Assembly (NCBI RefSeq): GCF_035325945.1
Contig: NZ_DAOKYX010000004.1
Coordinates: 1-64,000 of the forward strand
DNA: 64,000 bases
DNA from: Parvibaculum sp035325945
GTDB taxonomy: Bacteria > Pseudomonadota > Alphaproteobacteria > Parvibaculales > Parvibaculaceae
Reading direction: 5' to 3'
A model generated the notes under the pieces. That model had not been told where the DNA came from. It made no database searches and saw nothing but the letters and a program-made list of their open reading frames with translations. The position numbers and the translations under genes were made by a program. Shown piece by piece: positions 50,517 through 59,540 of the stretch; positions within the stretch are counted from its first letter, which is position 1, and the number at the start of each line of letters is the position of its first letter.

Positions 50517-52829
50517 ATGTCGGATCACACGAATGGGCTGGCGCCGGTTGACGGCGCCGCCACCATCCGACACGCTGAAACTCAAAGGGGTGCGGAAGCG
50601 GGGACTCCCATGAAAACTCTGGAATTGGCGCCCAAGGCGCCCGAAGCCGTGAACGAAGCGGGCACGGTCGAACGTCCCGTGCAGGCGGCGAACGAGGACT
50701 CGCCGACCGCCGGCGCGCTCTACCGGCTGATCGCGCGGCGCCCCTCGAAAACCATTCCCGCAAGCGCGGCTATCGCGACCCTCTTCTGCCTCGGCATCAT
50801 GGCCGCCTATGTCTGGGGTCTTTACGGCACCGAGGGCCTTGCCGGAATTTCGCGCGGCGAGATGACCGCTCTCGCCATCGCTTCGTCGATCCCTGTGCTC
50901 CTCGTCTGGATCACCGCCTTCGCCGTCTGGCGCGGGCAGGAGATGCGCCTCATGGCCGATGCGCTCGCGCAGACGGCGATCCGCCTGACCGATCCCGCCG
51001 ACGCTGCAAGCGGAGAAATCGAAACCGTCTCCCAGACCATTCGCAGGGAACTCGACGGATTGAAGGCGGGGCTTGCTGAAGCTCTGGCCGAAACCACGCG
51101 CCTCAGCGCCCTCGTCGCGCAAGAGCTTGAGACGATCGACCGTGGCACGGAGCGGGCGGAAGCGCGCGCCCGCACCATGGAAGACCTGCTCGGCCGCCAC
51201 CGGGAGAGCCTTCTCGAAATCTCGCGCGCGCTGGGCAGCGAAAGCGACACGATTTCGCGCGGGCTGCGCGATCAGGCCGCCGCCGCCCATGGGCTCATCA
51301 GCGAGGCGGAAGCGACGCTGCAAGGCGCGGGCGCCCGCATGATCGAACAGACCGAAGCGCTTGCCCGCGTCAGCGAGGCCGCGCGCGCGGGCGCCGATGC
51401 CACCGCCTCGACGCTCGACCGGCAGGCGTCCCGCCTCGAGGTCGTGGCCACGACGGCGCTCGCCAAGGCCGACGTGCTCGCCCAGCGCTATGACAACCAG
51501 CGCCAGGTGATCGCCGAGGCGGCCGCGAAGCTCGAAGCTGAGCGCGAACGCCTAGAAACCGTTTTCGATGCCCATCGCGATCAGATGCTCGCCGCCGACA
51601 AGGCCATGAGCGAACGGGCGCGGGAGATCGGCCGCGCCGCCGCCGATCTCGCCGAGCGGCTCAATGCGACATTCGACAATGCCGCCGAGCGCGCCGAGGC
51701 GCTCAGCGAAGCGGTGTCGGCCGATATTCTGCGTGCGGTGAACGAAATGAGCGAAGCCTCGGGCACGGTAAGCCGGTCGGCGGGCGCAGCGACACGCGCA
51801 ATCGGCGTGACCGTCGATGAACTCAAATCCGCGACCGTCGCGCTCAGCGACGATGTGGGCCGGGCGGCGGCCGAGACGATCGGCAAGGCGACGGAACATC
51901 TGCGTTCCGCCATGACGGCCATGAGCACGGATGTCGCGCGCGCGTCGGCAGCGATGACGAACGACCTCTCCGCCCGCGCGGGGGAACTGCGCGATCTCGT
52001 CGGCGCGGCGATTTCCGAAAGCGACCTGACGGCCGAGCGCTTCAACGCGGCGATGATTCGTCTCGGCGGGACGGCGCGGGAAGCGGGCCGCGCCATTCAC
52101 GAGGCGACTGGCGAACTCGAAACCCGCATCGCGCGCATGCCGTCTGAAGCCGCGGCAAGCGCGGCCTCGCTCAATCACGTTCTTCAGGAACAGGTTTCGG
52201 CGCTCGCCGCCATTGCCGACATCGTGGTGCGCCATGCACGCGTGCTCGACCGCTCGTCGCCCGCGGTCGCGGCCCCGACCGGCGCCCTGGCCGCGCCGCC
52301 CGCCGCCGCGCGCCGCGAGCCGCACTGGTCCGATGCGCCGCAGCCCGCCACGGACCGCACGGCGCGGCGCTGGGGCATCTCCGATCTTCTCGCCGCTGCC
52401 GAGCGCGAGCGGGACGCGCCGTCAACCGCCGCAAATCCGGCTGGCGACGCCGCCAGCGACAGCGAGTTCCACCGCTCGTCGCTTCAGGTGATCGAAACGC
52501 TGCAAGCGCTCGCCGTCGATCTCGATCGCGCGCTCGAGCAGAACCCTCCCCCCGAATTGTGGCAGCGCTATCAGGCCGGAGAGCGCAACGTCTTCGCCCG
52601 CCGCCTCTACAACATGGCCGGGCGCCAGCTCTACGACCGCATCGCCGTCAAATATCGCGACGACGCGGAGTTCCGCGAGCATGTCGACCGCTTCGTGTCG
52701 CTCTTCGAGAGATTGCTAGCTTCCGCCCGCACACGCGACCGCGAGAACATTCTCGTCGAAACCTATCTGACGTCGGATACGGGCAAGGCCTATCTCATTC
52801 TCGCGCAGGCAAGCGGCAAGCTCTCCTGA
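50517..52829 (+). CDS. Membrane-anchored coiled-coil protein, TipN-like
   Basis: The 770 residues have two N-terminal membrane helices (about 80-103 and 116-138), a long coiled coil (about 140-600) rich in Ala, Glu and Arg, a Pro/Ala linker and a conserved-looking C-terminal domain (about 665-770: ERNVFARRLYNMAG, YRDDAEFREHVDRFVSLFERLLA, LTSDTGKAYLILAQASG). This architecture matches Caulobacter TipN, the birth-scar polarity factor that positions flagella. The match is by architecture, so TipN is a hypothesis. The ATG at 50517 lacks a clear Shine-Dalgarno; 50610 has CGGGGA upstream and is an alternative. Methyl-accepting proteins would have a signalling hairpin, which I do not see. Confidence 0.7.
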   Translation: MSDHTNGLAPVDGAATIRHAETQRGAEAGTPMKTLELAPKAPEAVNEAGTVERPVQAANEDSPTAGALYRLIARRPSKTIPASAAIATLFCLGIMAAYVWGLYGTEGLAGISRGEMTALAIASSIPVLLVWITAFAVWRGQEMRLMADALAQTAIRLTDPADAASGEIETVSQTIRRELDGLKAGLAEALAETTRLSALVAQELETIDRGTERAEARARTMEDLLGRHRESLLEISRALGSESDTISRGLRDQAAAAHGLISEAEATLQGAGARMIEQTEALARVSEAARAGADATASTLDRQASRLEVVATTALAKADVLAQRYDNQRQVIAEAAAKLEAERERLETVFDAHRDQMLAADKAMSERAREIGRAAADLAERLNATFDNAAERAEALSEAVSADILRAVNEMSEASGTVSRSAGAATRAIGVTVDELKSATVALSDDVGRAAAETIGKATEHLRSAMTAMSTDVARASAAMTNDLSARAGELRDLVGAAISESDLTAERFNAAMIRLGGTAREAGRAIHEATGELETRIARMPSEAAASAASLNHVLQEQVSALAAIADIVVRHARVLDRSSPAVAAPTGALAAPPAAARREPHWSDAPQPATDRTARRWGISDLLAAAERERDAPSTAANPAGDAASDSEFHRSSLQVIETLQALAVDLDRALEQNPPPELWQRYQAGERNVFARRLYNMAGRQLYDRIAVKYRDDAEFREHVDRFVSLFERLLASARTRDRENILVETYLTSDTGKAYLILAQASGKLS

Positions 52830-52833
52830 TCCT

Positions 52834-53517
52834 CTAGCGGCCGGAGAGCGCCGTCTTGCCGCCTCCCGCCGCGGCCGCCTGCTGCGCCGCCCAATCCGCC
52901 ATGCCGTCGAGAACGCCGCGCAGGGCCGCATCATAGGCCCGCACAATGGGTACGATGCCGGTTCCTTCGACCGGCGCGCGCGCGCTGAAGCGGCTGGAGG
53001 CGAGAATGTTGCGCTCGTCCTTCTTCACCAGCCGCGCGAGAAGATCGACCCGCACTTCGCTGGTGCCGCCATTCGTGGAAGGCACGGCCGCGAACTGGCG
53101 AATATCGCCCATGAGTTCGTAATCCACCCTGAGGCCCGCGCCCTGCGGCGAAACGGCGTTGAAGCGCCCCGTATTCTCGAGCGTCTCGACCATCAGCATC
53201 TGGATCATGCGCGGCGCCCGGTCCGCCCATCGCGCATCCGCGTAATAGGCGATCTCGTTCGGCGTCGATTGCTGGGCGATGCGCGTCGTGTCGAGTGCGG
53301 CGGGGGCGGAGAATTCCGCGACCTCGATGGGCGGACCCTTGGCAGCCGTCGCCTCAACGCTCGCGGGATGCGGCGCGGTCAACGTGAAGAGCTGCGGCGC
53401 CGGGCCGCTTCCCGCATTGGCGAGCGCGCAGGCACCGAGCGGCGCAATGGCGAGAGCGAGCGCGAGCCCCCTCGCCCAATCCCCGATACCCCGCATGACG
53501 AAAGGATGCTGCATCAT
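52834..53517 (-). CDS. ABC-type transport auxiliary lipoprotein (PqiC-like)
   Basis: The 227 residues have a lipoprotein-type signal (lipobox about LGAC, Cys31) and a beta-rich domain with PIEVAEFSAPAALDTTRIAQQSTPNEIAYYADARWADRAPRMIQMLMVETLENTGRF, matching auxiliary lipoproteins that accompany MCE (PqiC/MlaD) systems. The ATG overlaps the mlaD stop (ATGA, 53514-53517). It is the last gene of a four-gene operon. It probably anchors the MCE complex to the outer membrane. Confidence 0.86.
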   Translation of the reverse strand: MMQHPFVMRGIGDWARGLALALAIAPLGACALANAGSGPAPQLFTLTAPHPASVEATAAKGPPIEVAEFSAPAALDTTRIAQQSTPNEIAYYADARWADRAPRMIQMLMVETLENTGRFNAVSPQGAGLRVDYELMGDIRQFAAVPSTNGGTSEVRVDLLARLVKKDERNILASSRFSARAPVEGTGIVPIVRAYDAALRGVLDGMADWAAQQAAAAGGGKTALSGR

Positions 53518-54434
53518 CTGGCCTTCACTTCCGGAACATTGTTGCCGGTGAGATAGCGGGCGGGATCGTCCTGCGCGCGCGAGGCGATCCGGTCGAGCGC
53601 TGTCACGAGGGCGCGCGTCTCCGCGATGAGATCGGGTATCTGCGTCAGCCCTTCGCGGCCCAGCCTGTCGATGGCGGGACCGTTCGCCTGCACGAGCCGG
53701 TCGAGATTGTCGGCAACGCGGCGATAGGCCTGCGCCGTTTCTCGCGCATCCGCGACGAGGCCCTTCACATCGTTCTTCATGAAGCCATCGGCATTGCGAC
53801 TGAAGGCCGCGAGATGCTGCGAGGCATCCGAAAGATTGGTAATCGCCTTCTGCATGTCGCCGGAGCTTCCGGCGAGCGCGGTCGAGATCTGGTCGAGGTT
53901 CTGAAGCGTGCTGCGGATCGTCTCCTGATTGACGCGGACGATCTCGTTGAGACGCGCAAGGAGCTTGTTCGCATTCTGCAACGTGTCGGGCGCCGACATG
54001 GCAAGCTCCTGAAGGGTCGAGGGCGCCCCCCGGATGGTCGCATAGGCTTCGCCCGGCTTCGGCAGCAGCGGCTTCGAGTCCGGCTTCCCGCCCGTCAGCT
54101 CGATGACGGCGACGCCGGTGATCCCGGAAAGCTCGAGCTGCGCCACCGAGCTTTCCTTCACCGGCGTGCGCGCGTCGATCTGGATGAGCGCGATCACCTT
54201 GTTGGGGTCGTCCTCCGCCAGATGCAGATCGACCACCTTGCCCACCGGCAAGCCGTTGAACTGCACCGTCCCCGACTTGCTCAGGCCCGACACCGAGCCC
54301 TGAAAGACGATCTGATAATAGGCGTATTGGCGATCGAGCTGGACATGGCCGATCCAGAGCGCGAAGGCGAAGGCGCAGAAGATGACCACCAGCGCGAAAG
54401 TGCCGATCAGGACATTGTTGGATTTGATTTCCAT
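53514..54434 (-). CDS. MCE-domain periplasmic protein MlaD-like
   Basis: MlaD proteins form a hexameric ring carrying lipid across the periplasm. The 306 residues have one N-terminal membrane helix (about 8-28), the MCE domain (about 35-115: YAYYQIVFQGSVSGLSKSGTVQFNGLPVGKVVDL) and a long coiled-coil tail (about 150-290). It starts 10 bases after the ATPase gene. No MlaC gene is present. The substrate in other systems is glycerophospholipid. Confidence 0.92.
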   Translation of the reverse strand: MEIKSNNVLIGTFALVVIFCAFAFALWIGHVQLDRQYAYYQIVFQGSVSGLSKSGTVQFNGLPVGKVVDLHLAEDDPNKVIALIQIDARTPVKESSVAQLELSGITGVAVIELTGGKPDSKPLLPKPGEAYATIRGAPSTLQELAMSAPDTLQNANKLLARLNEIVRVNQETIRSTLQNLDQISTALAGSSGDMQKAITNLSDASQHLAAFSRNADGFMKNDVKGLVADARETAQAYRRVADNLDRLVQANGPAIDRLGREGLTQIPDLIAETRALVTALDRIASRAQDDPARYLTGNNVPEVKAR

Positions 54435-54444
54435 GAGCCTTTGC

Positions 54445-55215
54445 CTATTTGCCTGCGAAGGCCGCTCGCGCCCGAGGTCCGTGGAAATATTCCCGGATCC
54501 AGGGATGGTCGCTCCGCAACATGTCGTCGAGCGTCCCGATCAGGATAACACGCCGCTCCGCCAGAACCGCAATCCGGTCGCAGATCGCATGAAGCGTATC
54601 GAGATCGTGCGTAACGAGGAAAACGGTAAGGCCAAGCGTCCGGGCGAGGTCGCGGATGAGTTCGTCGAAGGCCGCCGCGCCGATGGGATCGAGCCCCGCC
54701 GTCGGCTCGTCCAGAAAGAGGATTTCAGGATCGAGCGCCAGCGCGCGGGCAAGCCCCGCTCGCTTCTTCATGCCGCCTGAAAGCTCCGAGGGATAAAGGT
54801 CGGCCGCCCCTTCCCTGAGGCCGACCAGGGCGATCTTGACTGCCGCCAGCTCGTCCATGAGCTGCGGGGCCATATGGAGATGCTCGCGGAACGGGACCTG
54901 AATGTTCTGCGCGACGGTCAGCGCGGAAAAAAGCGCGCCTTCCTGAAAGAGCACGCCCCAGCGCCGCTCCACGAGGCGGCGTTCTTCCTCCGTGACATTG
55001 TCGAGGTCGATATCGAACACTCGAATATGCCCGGCATCGGGCCTGCGAAGCCCGACGATGGAACGCATCAGCACGGATTTGCCCGTGCCCGAACCGCCGA
55101 CAATGCCGAGCACCTCGCCGCGCCGCACGTCGAGATCGAGATTTTCATGCACGACATGGTCGCCGAACTGGTTCTTGAGGCCCCTCACCTCGATGATCGT
55201 ATCGCCGGTTGCCAT
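54445..55215 (-). CDS. ABC transporter ATPase MlaF-like
   Basis: The 256 residues have Walker A GGSGTGKS (40-47), the signature LSGGMKKRAGLARAL, Walker B ILFLDEPTAGLDPIG and switch VTHD. The MKKRAGLARAL signature is typical of MlaF. It powers the MlaE permease. It lies 3 bases after mlaE and 10 bases before mlaD in one operon. The C-terminal tail, WIREYFHGPRARAAF, is usual for the family. Confidence 0.93.
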   Translation of the reverse strand: MATGDTIIEVRGLKNQFGDHVVHENLDLDVRRGEVLGIVGGSGTGKSVLMRSIVGLRRPDAGHIRVFDIDLDNVTEEERRLVERRWGVLFQEGALFSALTVAQNIQVPFREHLHMAPQLMDELAAVKIALVGLREGAADLYPSELSGGMKKRAGLARALALDPEILFLDEPTAGLDPIGAAAFDELIRDLARTLGLTVFLVTHDLDTLHAICDRIAVLAERRVILIGTLDDMLRSDHPWIREYFHGPRARAAFAGK

Positions 55216-55218
55216 CGG

Positions 55219-56379
55219 TCAGATTCCGATCCTGGTGAAAAAGATCGCGAAAATCGCATCGAGAACGATGACGAGGAAAATCGACCTCACGACCGAGCTT
55301 GTCGTCTGCGTACCGACGGACTCCGCGCTTCCCGTCACATCGAGCCCCGCCCGGCAGCCGACGATCGCAATGACGAGCGCCATGAACGGCGCCTTCAGAA
55401 GGCCGACGCCGAAGGTCCAGAACTGCGCCGCGCTGTTCAGCCGTTCAATATAGACGGAAGGCGACATGTTCAGCTCGATCATCGCGACAACACCGCCGCC
55501 CAAAAGCCCCATGATGTCGGCGACGAAGGTGAGAAGCGGCAGTGTGAAGACGAGCGCGAGCACGCGCGGCACCACCAGCATCTCCATGGGATCGAGGCCG
55601 AGCGTGCGCATCGCGTCGATCTCCTCGCGCATTTTCATCGAGCCGATTTCGGCCGTGAAGGCGCTGCCGGAGCGGCCCGCGACGATGATCGCCGTGAGCA
55701 GGATTCCCACTTCGCGCAGGAAGATGATGGCGATGAGATTGACAGTGAAGATATCCGCGCCGAAGCGGCGAAGCTGCACCGCGCCCTGCTGCGCGATGAC
55801 GGCGCCGATGAGGAATGTAAGCAGGCAGACGAGCGGCAGCGCGTTGAAGCCCGCCTTCTCCATGTGGTGCACGAGGGGGACGAGGCGGAAGCGGCGCGGC
55901 GACCTGATGCCGCGCCAGATCGTCGCGAGCACCGCGCCCAGAAAATCGACGAAGGCGACAGCGTCGTGCCCCGCCGCGACGACGGCCGCCCCGATCCTGC
56001 CGAGAACCTCGATATGGAAGGGCTCGCGGGCTGGCGGAGCCAGCTTGCGCCCACCCTCGCTCACCTTGTCGAGAATGATCCGCTGGCCCTCCTCGAGCCC
56101 CTCGAACCGGACTTCGACCCCTTGCGCCCTCAGCGCCGCCGCCGTCCGGTCGATGAGCCAGGCCCCGGCCGTATCGAGCCGCACAAGGCCGGACATGTCG
56201 AAAACCGCCCTGCTCTGACCGGCAGGCATGTCGGAAAAGCGGCGCAACTCCTCGTCGATCGGGAGAATCGAGGCGACCGACCAGTCGCCCGACGGCAGGA
56301 AACGCAGCGCGCCACCCTCCCTGTCGACCTTGAAAGAGGCTGCCTGCACGGCCTGAATAGCCCCTGTCGCTTGCGTCAA
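55219..56379 (-). CDS. MlaE-type permease with N-terminal STAS domain
   Basis: The 386 residues have an N-terminal STAS-like domain (about 20-110: VFDMSGLVRLDTAGAWLIDRTAAALRAQG) fused to an MlaE permease (about 130-386) with the motif FGADIFTVNLIAIIFLREVGILLTAIIVAGRSGSAFTAEIGSMKMREEIDAMRTLGLDP. In E. coli the STAS domain is a separate protein, MlaB. I use a TTG start at 56379 because GAGGA lies 8 bases upstream and no ATG precedes the domain. It opens the operon. The permease extracts or inserts phospholipids at the inner membrane. Confidence 0.9.
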   Translation of the reverse strand: MTQATGAIQAVQAASFKVDREGGALRFLPSGDWSVASILPIDEELRRFSDMPAGQSRAVFDMSGLVRLDTAGAWLIDRTAAALRAQGVEVRFEGLEEGQRIILDKVSEGGRKLAPPAREPFHIEVLGRIGAAVVAAGHDAVAFVDFLGAVLATIWRGIRSPRRFRLVPLVHHMEKAGFNALPLVCLLTFLIGAVIAQQGAVQLRRFGADIFTVNLIAIIFLREVGILLTAIIVAGRSGSAFTAEIGSMKMREEIDAMRTLGLDPMEMLVVPRVLALVFTLPLLTFVADIMGLLGGGVVAMIELNMSPSVYIERLNSAAQFWTFGVGLLKAPFMALVIAIVGCRAGLDVTGSAESVGTQTTSSVVRSIFLVIVLDAIFAIFFTRIGI

Positions 56380-56545
56380 ATTCGGTCCTCGCGAGCCCCG
56401 GCCCCGCGCCAGTTTGACGCAGTCCCTTACCTTGGACGAAACTTAGTTTAGCTTGCAGTTGCATACCAGAGCCAGCCGGGGGCCCAAATCCGCCCCGTCA
56501 GGCGCCCTGCAAGTTCGACACAGGATGGAAGGGAGATAATCCAAC

Positions 56546-56944
56546 ATGAAGGCAATTCTAAGCGGAATGGCCGCGCTTGCGCTCGCCATGACGGTATCGG
56601 CTGCGGCCCACGCCGATGGCGACGCCGCCAAGGGCGAGAAGATTTTCAAGAAGTGTCAGGCCTGCCATACGGTTGAAAAGGACGGCCCGAACCGGGTCGG
56701 CCCGAACCTCTACGGCATCTTCGAGCGCGGCGTCGCGGCCGAGGCCGGCTACAACTACTCCGCGGCCATGAAGAAGAAGGCGGCGGAAGGGCTGAAGTGG
56801 AATGACGATACGCTTCTCGCCTATCTCGAAAAGCCCCAGGCCTACGTTCCGGGCACGAACATGACCTTCCCCGGCCTCAAGAAGGAGCAGGACCGCAAGG
56901 ACCTGATCGCCTATCTCGAAAAGGCGACCGGCCACGAAAAGTGA
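56546..56944 (+). CDS. Class I cytochrome c (c2-like)
   Basis: The 132 residues have a signal peptide (about 5-23, ending AHADG) and one heme site CQACH (37-41), with the sixth ligand Met near 106 (TNMTFPG). It resembles cytochrome c2/c-550, a soluble periplasmic electron carrier between bc1 and terminal oxidases. GGGAG lies about 11 bases before the ATG. It is divergent from the MCE operon, with 166 bases between. A terminator follows at 56997-57022. Confidence 0.93.
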   Translation: MKAILSGMAALALAMTVSAAAHADGDAAKGEKIFKKCQACHTVEKDGPNRVGPNLYGIFERGVAAEAGYNYSAAMKKKAAEGLKWNDDTLLAYLEKPQAYVPGTNMTFPGLKKEQDRKDLIAYLEKATGHEK

Positions 56945-56996
56945 TCCGAAATGCCGGCGCGACCAGCTCCGGCATATGAGTTGAATGTTGCACAAG

Positions 56997-57026
56997 CGGC
57001 CCTGCCAGTGATGGCGGGGCCGTTTT
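56997..57026 (+). terminator. Terminator after cytochrome c
   Basis: A 10-bp stem with one mismatch (CGGCCCTGCC at 56997-57006; 57013-57022) is followed by TTTTG. A second 7-bp hairpin (56951-56957/56969-56975) lies between it and the gene. Confidence 0.75.
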
Positions 57027-57203
57027 GCATTAGACGCCCGGCAAAAAGTCGGCCCCCACCCCTCCCCTTGCCCCTCTGGAATGGAATCTGCAGCGCATGT
57101 GCGGATACCCTTCGCCATTGTCCCGCAACAGGACAACGGCAAGGCAAAGCGTTCAATTCGGGGGAATCGGCGTCCTGCATGGGACACCGAGACGAAACAG
57201 ACG

Positions 57204-59465
57204 ATGAATTCGACACCAGCGTTCCGCAGACTTTCCGCGATCCTTCCGGGTCTCGTGCTCGTCGTGAGCCTGGGTCTGTCCCTCTATGATTTCGGCGGCG
57301 TCGCGAGCTGGCTTCAGAATCAGGTCTTCGACATTTACCAGCGCATCGAGCCACGCAAAGCCGGCGCCGAAGGTCCGCGCACGGTCTATATCGACATCGG
57401 TAACGAAGGGATGAGCAGCCTCGGCCCCTGGCCCTGGCCCCGCAAGCGTTTGGCGGACCTGGTTGAGCGCGTGCGCGCCGCCGGCGCGAGCGCCATCCTG
57501 CTCGATATGCCGCTTTCGGAGGATGATCCGACGGCCGCCTCCGAGCTTCTCAGGCTCTGGTCGCCGCTTCCGCAGCTTCCCTCCGGCGCAAATCTGCGTC
57601 AGGCCCTCGGCGAGTTGCCGGACCGCGACCGCGATTTCGCAAGGCTTCTCGGCTCGACGCCCTCGGTCGTCTCCTTCGTACCCGGAAAGACCCCGGTCAA
57701 CGGCATGACTGCGCCGGAGAATGCGGGCTCCATCCTGACCGAAGGAAGCGACGCCCGCCATTACACACCCGGATTCCCGCTTTGGCGCCCGAGCCTGCCG
57801 ACTTTCGAGCAGGCGGCGAAGGGAAATGGCGCGACGCTTGCCGACCGCGCGGCAACAGGCGTGGTGCGCAGCCTTCCCATGCTCGTCAATCTCGGCGGCA
57901 CGCTCTACCCCTCGAATACGCTCGAGACGCTCCGGGTGGCGCGCGGCGGCACGGGCTACCGCGTCAGGGTGGTCGAATCCGACACCGGCTTCACCTTCGG
58001 CATGGAGCCCGGCATCGAGCGCATCGAGATCGCCGGGGCGGACCTTCTGGCGCTGACGAGCACGACGGGCGCGTTGCGTCTCTATTTCGGCGGGCCGGAC
58101 ACGCGGCCGTCCATTCCCGCCACGCAATTCCTCGACCGCAGCGCCGGGTTCCCCTCGCTCGCGGGGCGGATCGCCGTCATCGGCGTTTCGGCCAACGGCA
58201 TCGAGCGCCTCTATGACACGCCCGCAGGCGTCGCCCTGCCTTCCGGCGCCATCGCGGCGAACGCCATCGACCAGATTCTCGACAGCGCCTTTCTGGTGCG
58301 GCCGGGCTGGGCGTCGAGCGCCGAGCAGCTCTTCATCTTTGCCGGCGGCCTTCTCGTCATCCTTCTTCTCAGCCGGTTCCGCTTCCGCTGGGGCTTTCTC
58401 CTGACGCTCATCCTCATCGGCGGCGAAGCCTATGCCTCGTGGTGGGCGTTCGAGACGCATCGCTGGCTCATCGATCCGGCGCTTGGCGCCGTGACGCTCA
58501 TCCTCGCCAGCCTCACCTGCGCGCTGATGACGAAATTCCATTCCGAGGAGCAGACGCGCTTCATCGACGCGCAGTTCGCCCGGCGCCTTTCGCGCTCCGG
58601 CCTTGCCAAGGTGCATGCGCATCCCCGCCTCATCCAGGCGGAAGGCCAGCTCCGCCCCGTCACCTCGCTCGTGGTGGGCCTGCGCGGCTTCAACATCATC
58701 GCCGACCGCTATCTCGAAGATCCGAAGGCCTATGCCGACATTCTGAACCGCTTCTTCTCGCCCATGACGAAGATCGTGCAGGACCGCAATGGCATGATCG
58801 ATCGCACCGTGGGCGATACGCTCTATGCCGTGTGGAACGCGCCCTTCGACATTCACGACCACCCGTCGAAAGGATGCGACGCGGCGCTGCGCATGGTCGA
58901 AAATCTGGAAGCGCTGAACGAATTTCTCGAGGAGGATGCGCGGCGCCAGCATCTGAGCCATGTGCCGCTCAGCCTTTCGATCGGCATCGACAGCGGAACG
59001 GCCATCACCGGCAATATGGGCGCGATCCTGAACTTCGAATATGGCGTCCTTGGCGAGCCAGTGAGCTTCGGGGCCTATCTCCAGCGCAATGCACGGAACT
59101 ACGGCCCCGCGATCATCGTCGGCGAAGGCACCCAGCGGGCCGTCGGCGACCGCTACGCGCTGCTCGAAATCGACCTCATCGCGACGCCCCGCCACCCGGA
59201 AGGCCGCCGCGTCTATGCCCTGCTCGGCGACCCGATCATGCGCGCCAATCCGAAATTCCGCGCCCTTCAGGAAGCCCACGCGCTCATCTTCGCCGCCTAT
59301 CGCAAGCAGCGCTGGGCCGATGCGCGCGCCGCCATCAAGGAATGCCGCAAGCTCAATGGCGCCATTCCGACGCTTTACGATTTCTACGAGGCGCGGATCG
59401 CCCAATATGAGGCGAACCCGCCCGGCGAGCACTGGAACGGTGCTTGGTTCGCTGGCCGCATCTGA
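57204..59465 (+). CDS. CHASE2 adenylate cyclase-like protein with a degenerate catalytic domain
   Basis: The 753 residues have an N-terminal membrane helix, a periplasmic CHASE2 sensor domain (about 30-355), three closely spaced membrane helices (about 375-442) and a class III cyclase-like domain (about 480-690). The first metal Asp is replaced: VVGLRGF has Gly492 where DxRGF is expected. The second is kept (VGDTLYAVW, Asp538). The catalytic Asn and Arg near the end are replaced by Ser621 and Tyr625 (GEPVSFGAYLQ). It probably binds or signals without making cAMP. I use the ATG at 57204; an upstream in-frame start at 57081 is unlikely. Confidence 0.88.
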   Translation: MNSTPAFRRLSAILPGLVLVVSLGLSLYDFGGVASWLQNQVFDIYQRIEPRKAGAEGPRTVYIDIGNEGMSSLGPWPWPRKRLADLVERVRAAGASAILLDMPLSEDDPTAASELLRLWSPLPQLPSGANLRQALGELPDRDRDFARLLGSTPSVVSFVPGKTPVNGMTAPENAGSILTEGSDARHYTPGFPLWRPSLPTFEQAAKGNGATLADRAATGVVRSLPMLVNLGGTLYPSNTLETLRVARGGTGYRVRVVESDTGFTFGMEPGIERIEIAGADLLALTSTTGALRLYFGGPDTRPSIPATQFLDRSAGFPSLAGRIAVIGVSANGIERLYDTPAGVALPSGAIAANAIDQILDSAFLVRPGWASSAEQLFIFAGGLLVILLLSRFRFRWGFLLTLILIGGEAYASWWAFETHRWLIDPALGAVTLILASLTCALMTKFHSEEQTRFIDAQFARRLSRSGLAKVHAHPRLIQAEGQLRPVTSLVVGLRGFNIIADRYLEDPKAYADILNRFFSPMTKIVQDRNGMIDRTVGDTLYAVWNAPFDIHDHPSKGCDAALRMVENLEALNEFLEEDARRQHLSHVPLSLSIGIDSGTAITGNMGAILNFEYGVLGEPVSFGAYLQRNARNYGPAIIVGEGTQRAVGDRYALLEIDLIATPRHPEGRRVYALLGDPIMRANPKFRALQEAHALIFAAYRKQRWADARAAIKECRKLNGAIPTLYDFYEARIAQYEANPPGEHWNGAWFAGRI

Positions 59466-59540
59466 TCGCGTTTGGACTTCTTTAATCTTGGCTGAACGCG
59501 CGGCGCGCGGCATCATCCGCCCCTCCCAGTGAGAGGCCAC

